DNA of 55,304 nt from an uncultured Clostridia bacterium (GTDB lineage Bacteria > Bacillota_A > Clostridia > TANB77 > CAG-508), in NCBI GenBank assembly GCA_944392525.1, contig CALXXB010000004.1, positions 1 to 55,304 on the forward strand, read 5' to 3'. Below are positions 54,924 to 55,304 of the stretch, piece by piece (within the stretch, counting starts at the first letter, position 1; each line of letters begins with the position of its first letter). The notes below the pieces were generated by a model that searched no databases, was not told where the DNA came from, and saw only the letters and a program-made list of their open reading frames with translations. The position numbers and the translations under genes are program-made.

Positions 54924-55304
54924 TTATTGTTTTTTGAATAGTCTTTTTAGTTTCGCAAAAAATCCTTTTTCTCTTCCTGGAATAGTTACTTCTATTTTTT
55001 CTCCTAATACTCTTTTAGCAATTTCTATATAGGCTTTTCCTGATGGTGCTTTTTTATTTTGTATTACTGGTTCTCCTTTATTTGTTTGTGTAATAATATA
55101 TTCATCATCTGGAACTACACCTATCAAATCTATTGATAAAAGGTCAACGATGTCATCAACATCCATCATTTCACCTTTTTTTACCATATTAGGTCTTATC
55201 CTATTTATTACTAATTGTGGATTTTTTATTTCTGATGATTCTAAAAGTCCTATAATTCTATCAGCATCTCTTATTGCTGATATTTCTGCTGTTGTTACAA
55301 CAAT
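54924..55304 (-). CDS. minD: Septum site-determining ATPase MinD (5' end cut by window edge)
   Basis: C-terminal part of MinD, at least 126 residues in frame from the right edge to the stop at 54924. It has TTAEISAIRDADRIIGLLES, the RIRPNMVKKGEMM segment, DLIGVVPDDEYII and the C-terminal amphipathic membrane-targeting helix GFFAKLKRLFKKQ. The Walker A part lies outside the window. Context (minE, rodA directly after it) supports the call. Base composition and direction match the neighbours. Confidence 0.93.
   Translation of the reverse strand: MVVTTAEISAIRDADRIIGLLESSEIKNPQLVINRIRPNMVKKGEMMDVDDIVDLLSIDLIGVVPDDEYIITQTNKGEPVIQNKKAPSGKAYIEIAKRVLGEKIEVTIPGREKGFFAKLKRLFKKQ

Overview
The window is a very AT-rich stretch (roughly a quarter to 30% G+C by eye) of a Gram-positive, Clostridia-like genome of the Bacillota. 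This follows from the gene families and their order: a murE–mraY–ftsW/spoVE–murG cluster with mraZ, rsmH, ftsL and SpoVD-type PASTA penicillin-binding proteins, a WalR-type regulator, PSP1/YaaT beside holB, a sortase, and a MazF next to a GerS-like lipoprotein. Strong AGGAGG ribosome-binding sites and frequent TTG starts fit. I saw no tRNA, rRNA or CRISPR array.

Layout. (1) 1-2541: fructose PTS (fruA, cut by the left edge, and fruK), read leftward from a promoter near 2.8 kb. (2) 2.9-17.0 kb: a defence island, all on the minus strand, with a transposase remnant at its left end. It holds an extended type III restriction-modification locus (SNF2-type helicase, DUF4391 protein, two tandem Mod methyltransferases, one Res). 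The second Mod carries a (CA)19 tract inside its 5' coding region, as in phase-variable mod genes. Next to it is a Thoeris type II-like operon: Xre regulator, ThsB TIR, membrane-anchored macro-domain effector, and a second, different TIR protein. (3) 17.1-23.0 kb: an ECF sigma factor fused to a membrane segment and a large extracytoplasmic domain, a DUF4362-like membrane protein, an ASCH protein, and a VIT/VWA protein behind a MerR regulator with a palindromic operator. (4) 23.0-39.4 kb: replication, secretion and envelope genes (PSP1, holB, lepB, histidine kinase, then a division/cell-wall cluster). (5) 39.47-40.13 kb: a small, much more GC-rich cassette with its own promoter, 5' hairpin, one PGDYG-like gene and a terminator. 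(6) 40.2-55.3 kb: housekeeping genes: rsmA, sortase, a broken M15 peptidase, ispH, ispG, walR, mnmA, a spermidine-synthase-like membrane protein, aspS, an HD-GYP gene, mazF, a GerS-like gene, dusB, rodA, minE, minD.

Three cell-wall genes (ftsW/spoVE, spoVD-like pbp, M15 peptidase) each carry a single-base frameshift, and each lies at a CGG-containing spot. They may be assembly errors or true decay. ftsW and the spoVD-like pbp would encode a cognate SEDS/class B PBP pair.

The most promising unusual biology is the Thoeris-like operon in which two unrelated TIR enzymes flank one TM-macro effector, directly upstream of a two-methyltransferase type III locus with a dinucleotide phase switch. Next come the sigma-TM-(possibly serpin-like) fusion and the foreign GC-rich cassette.
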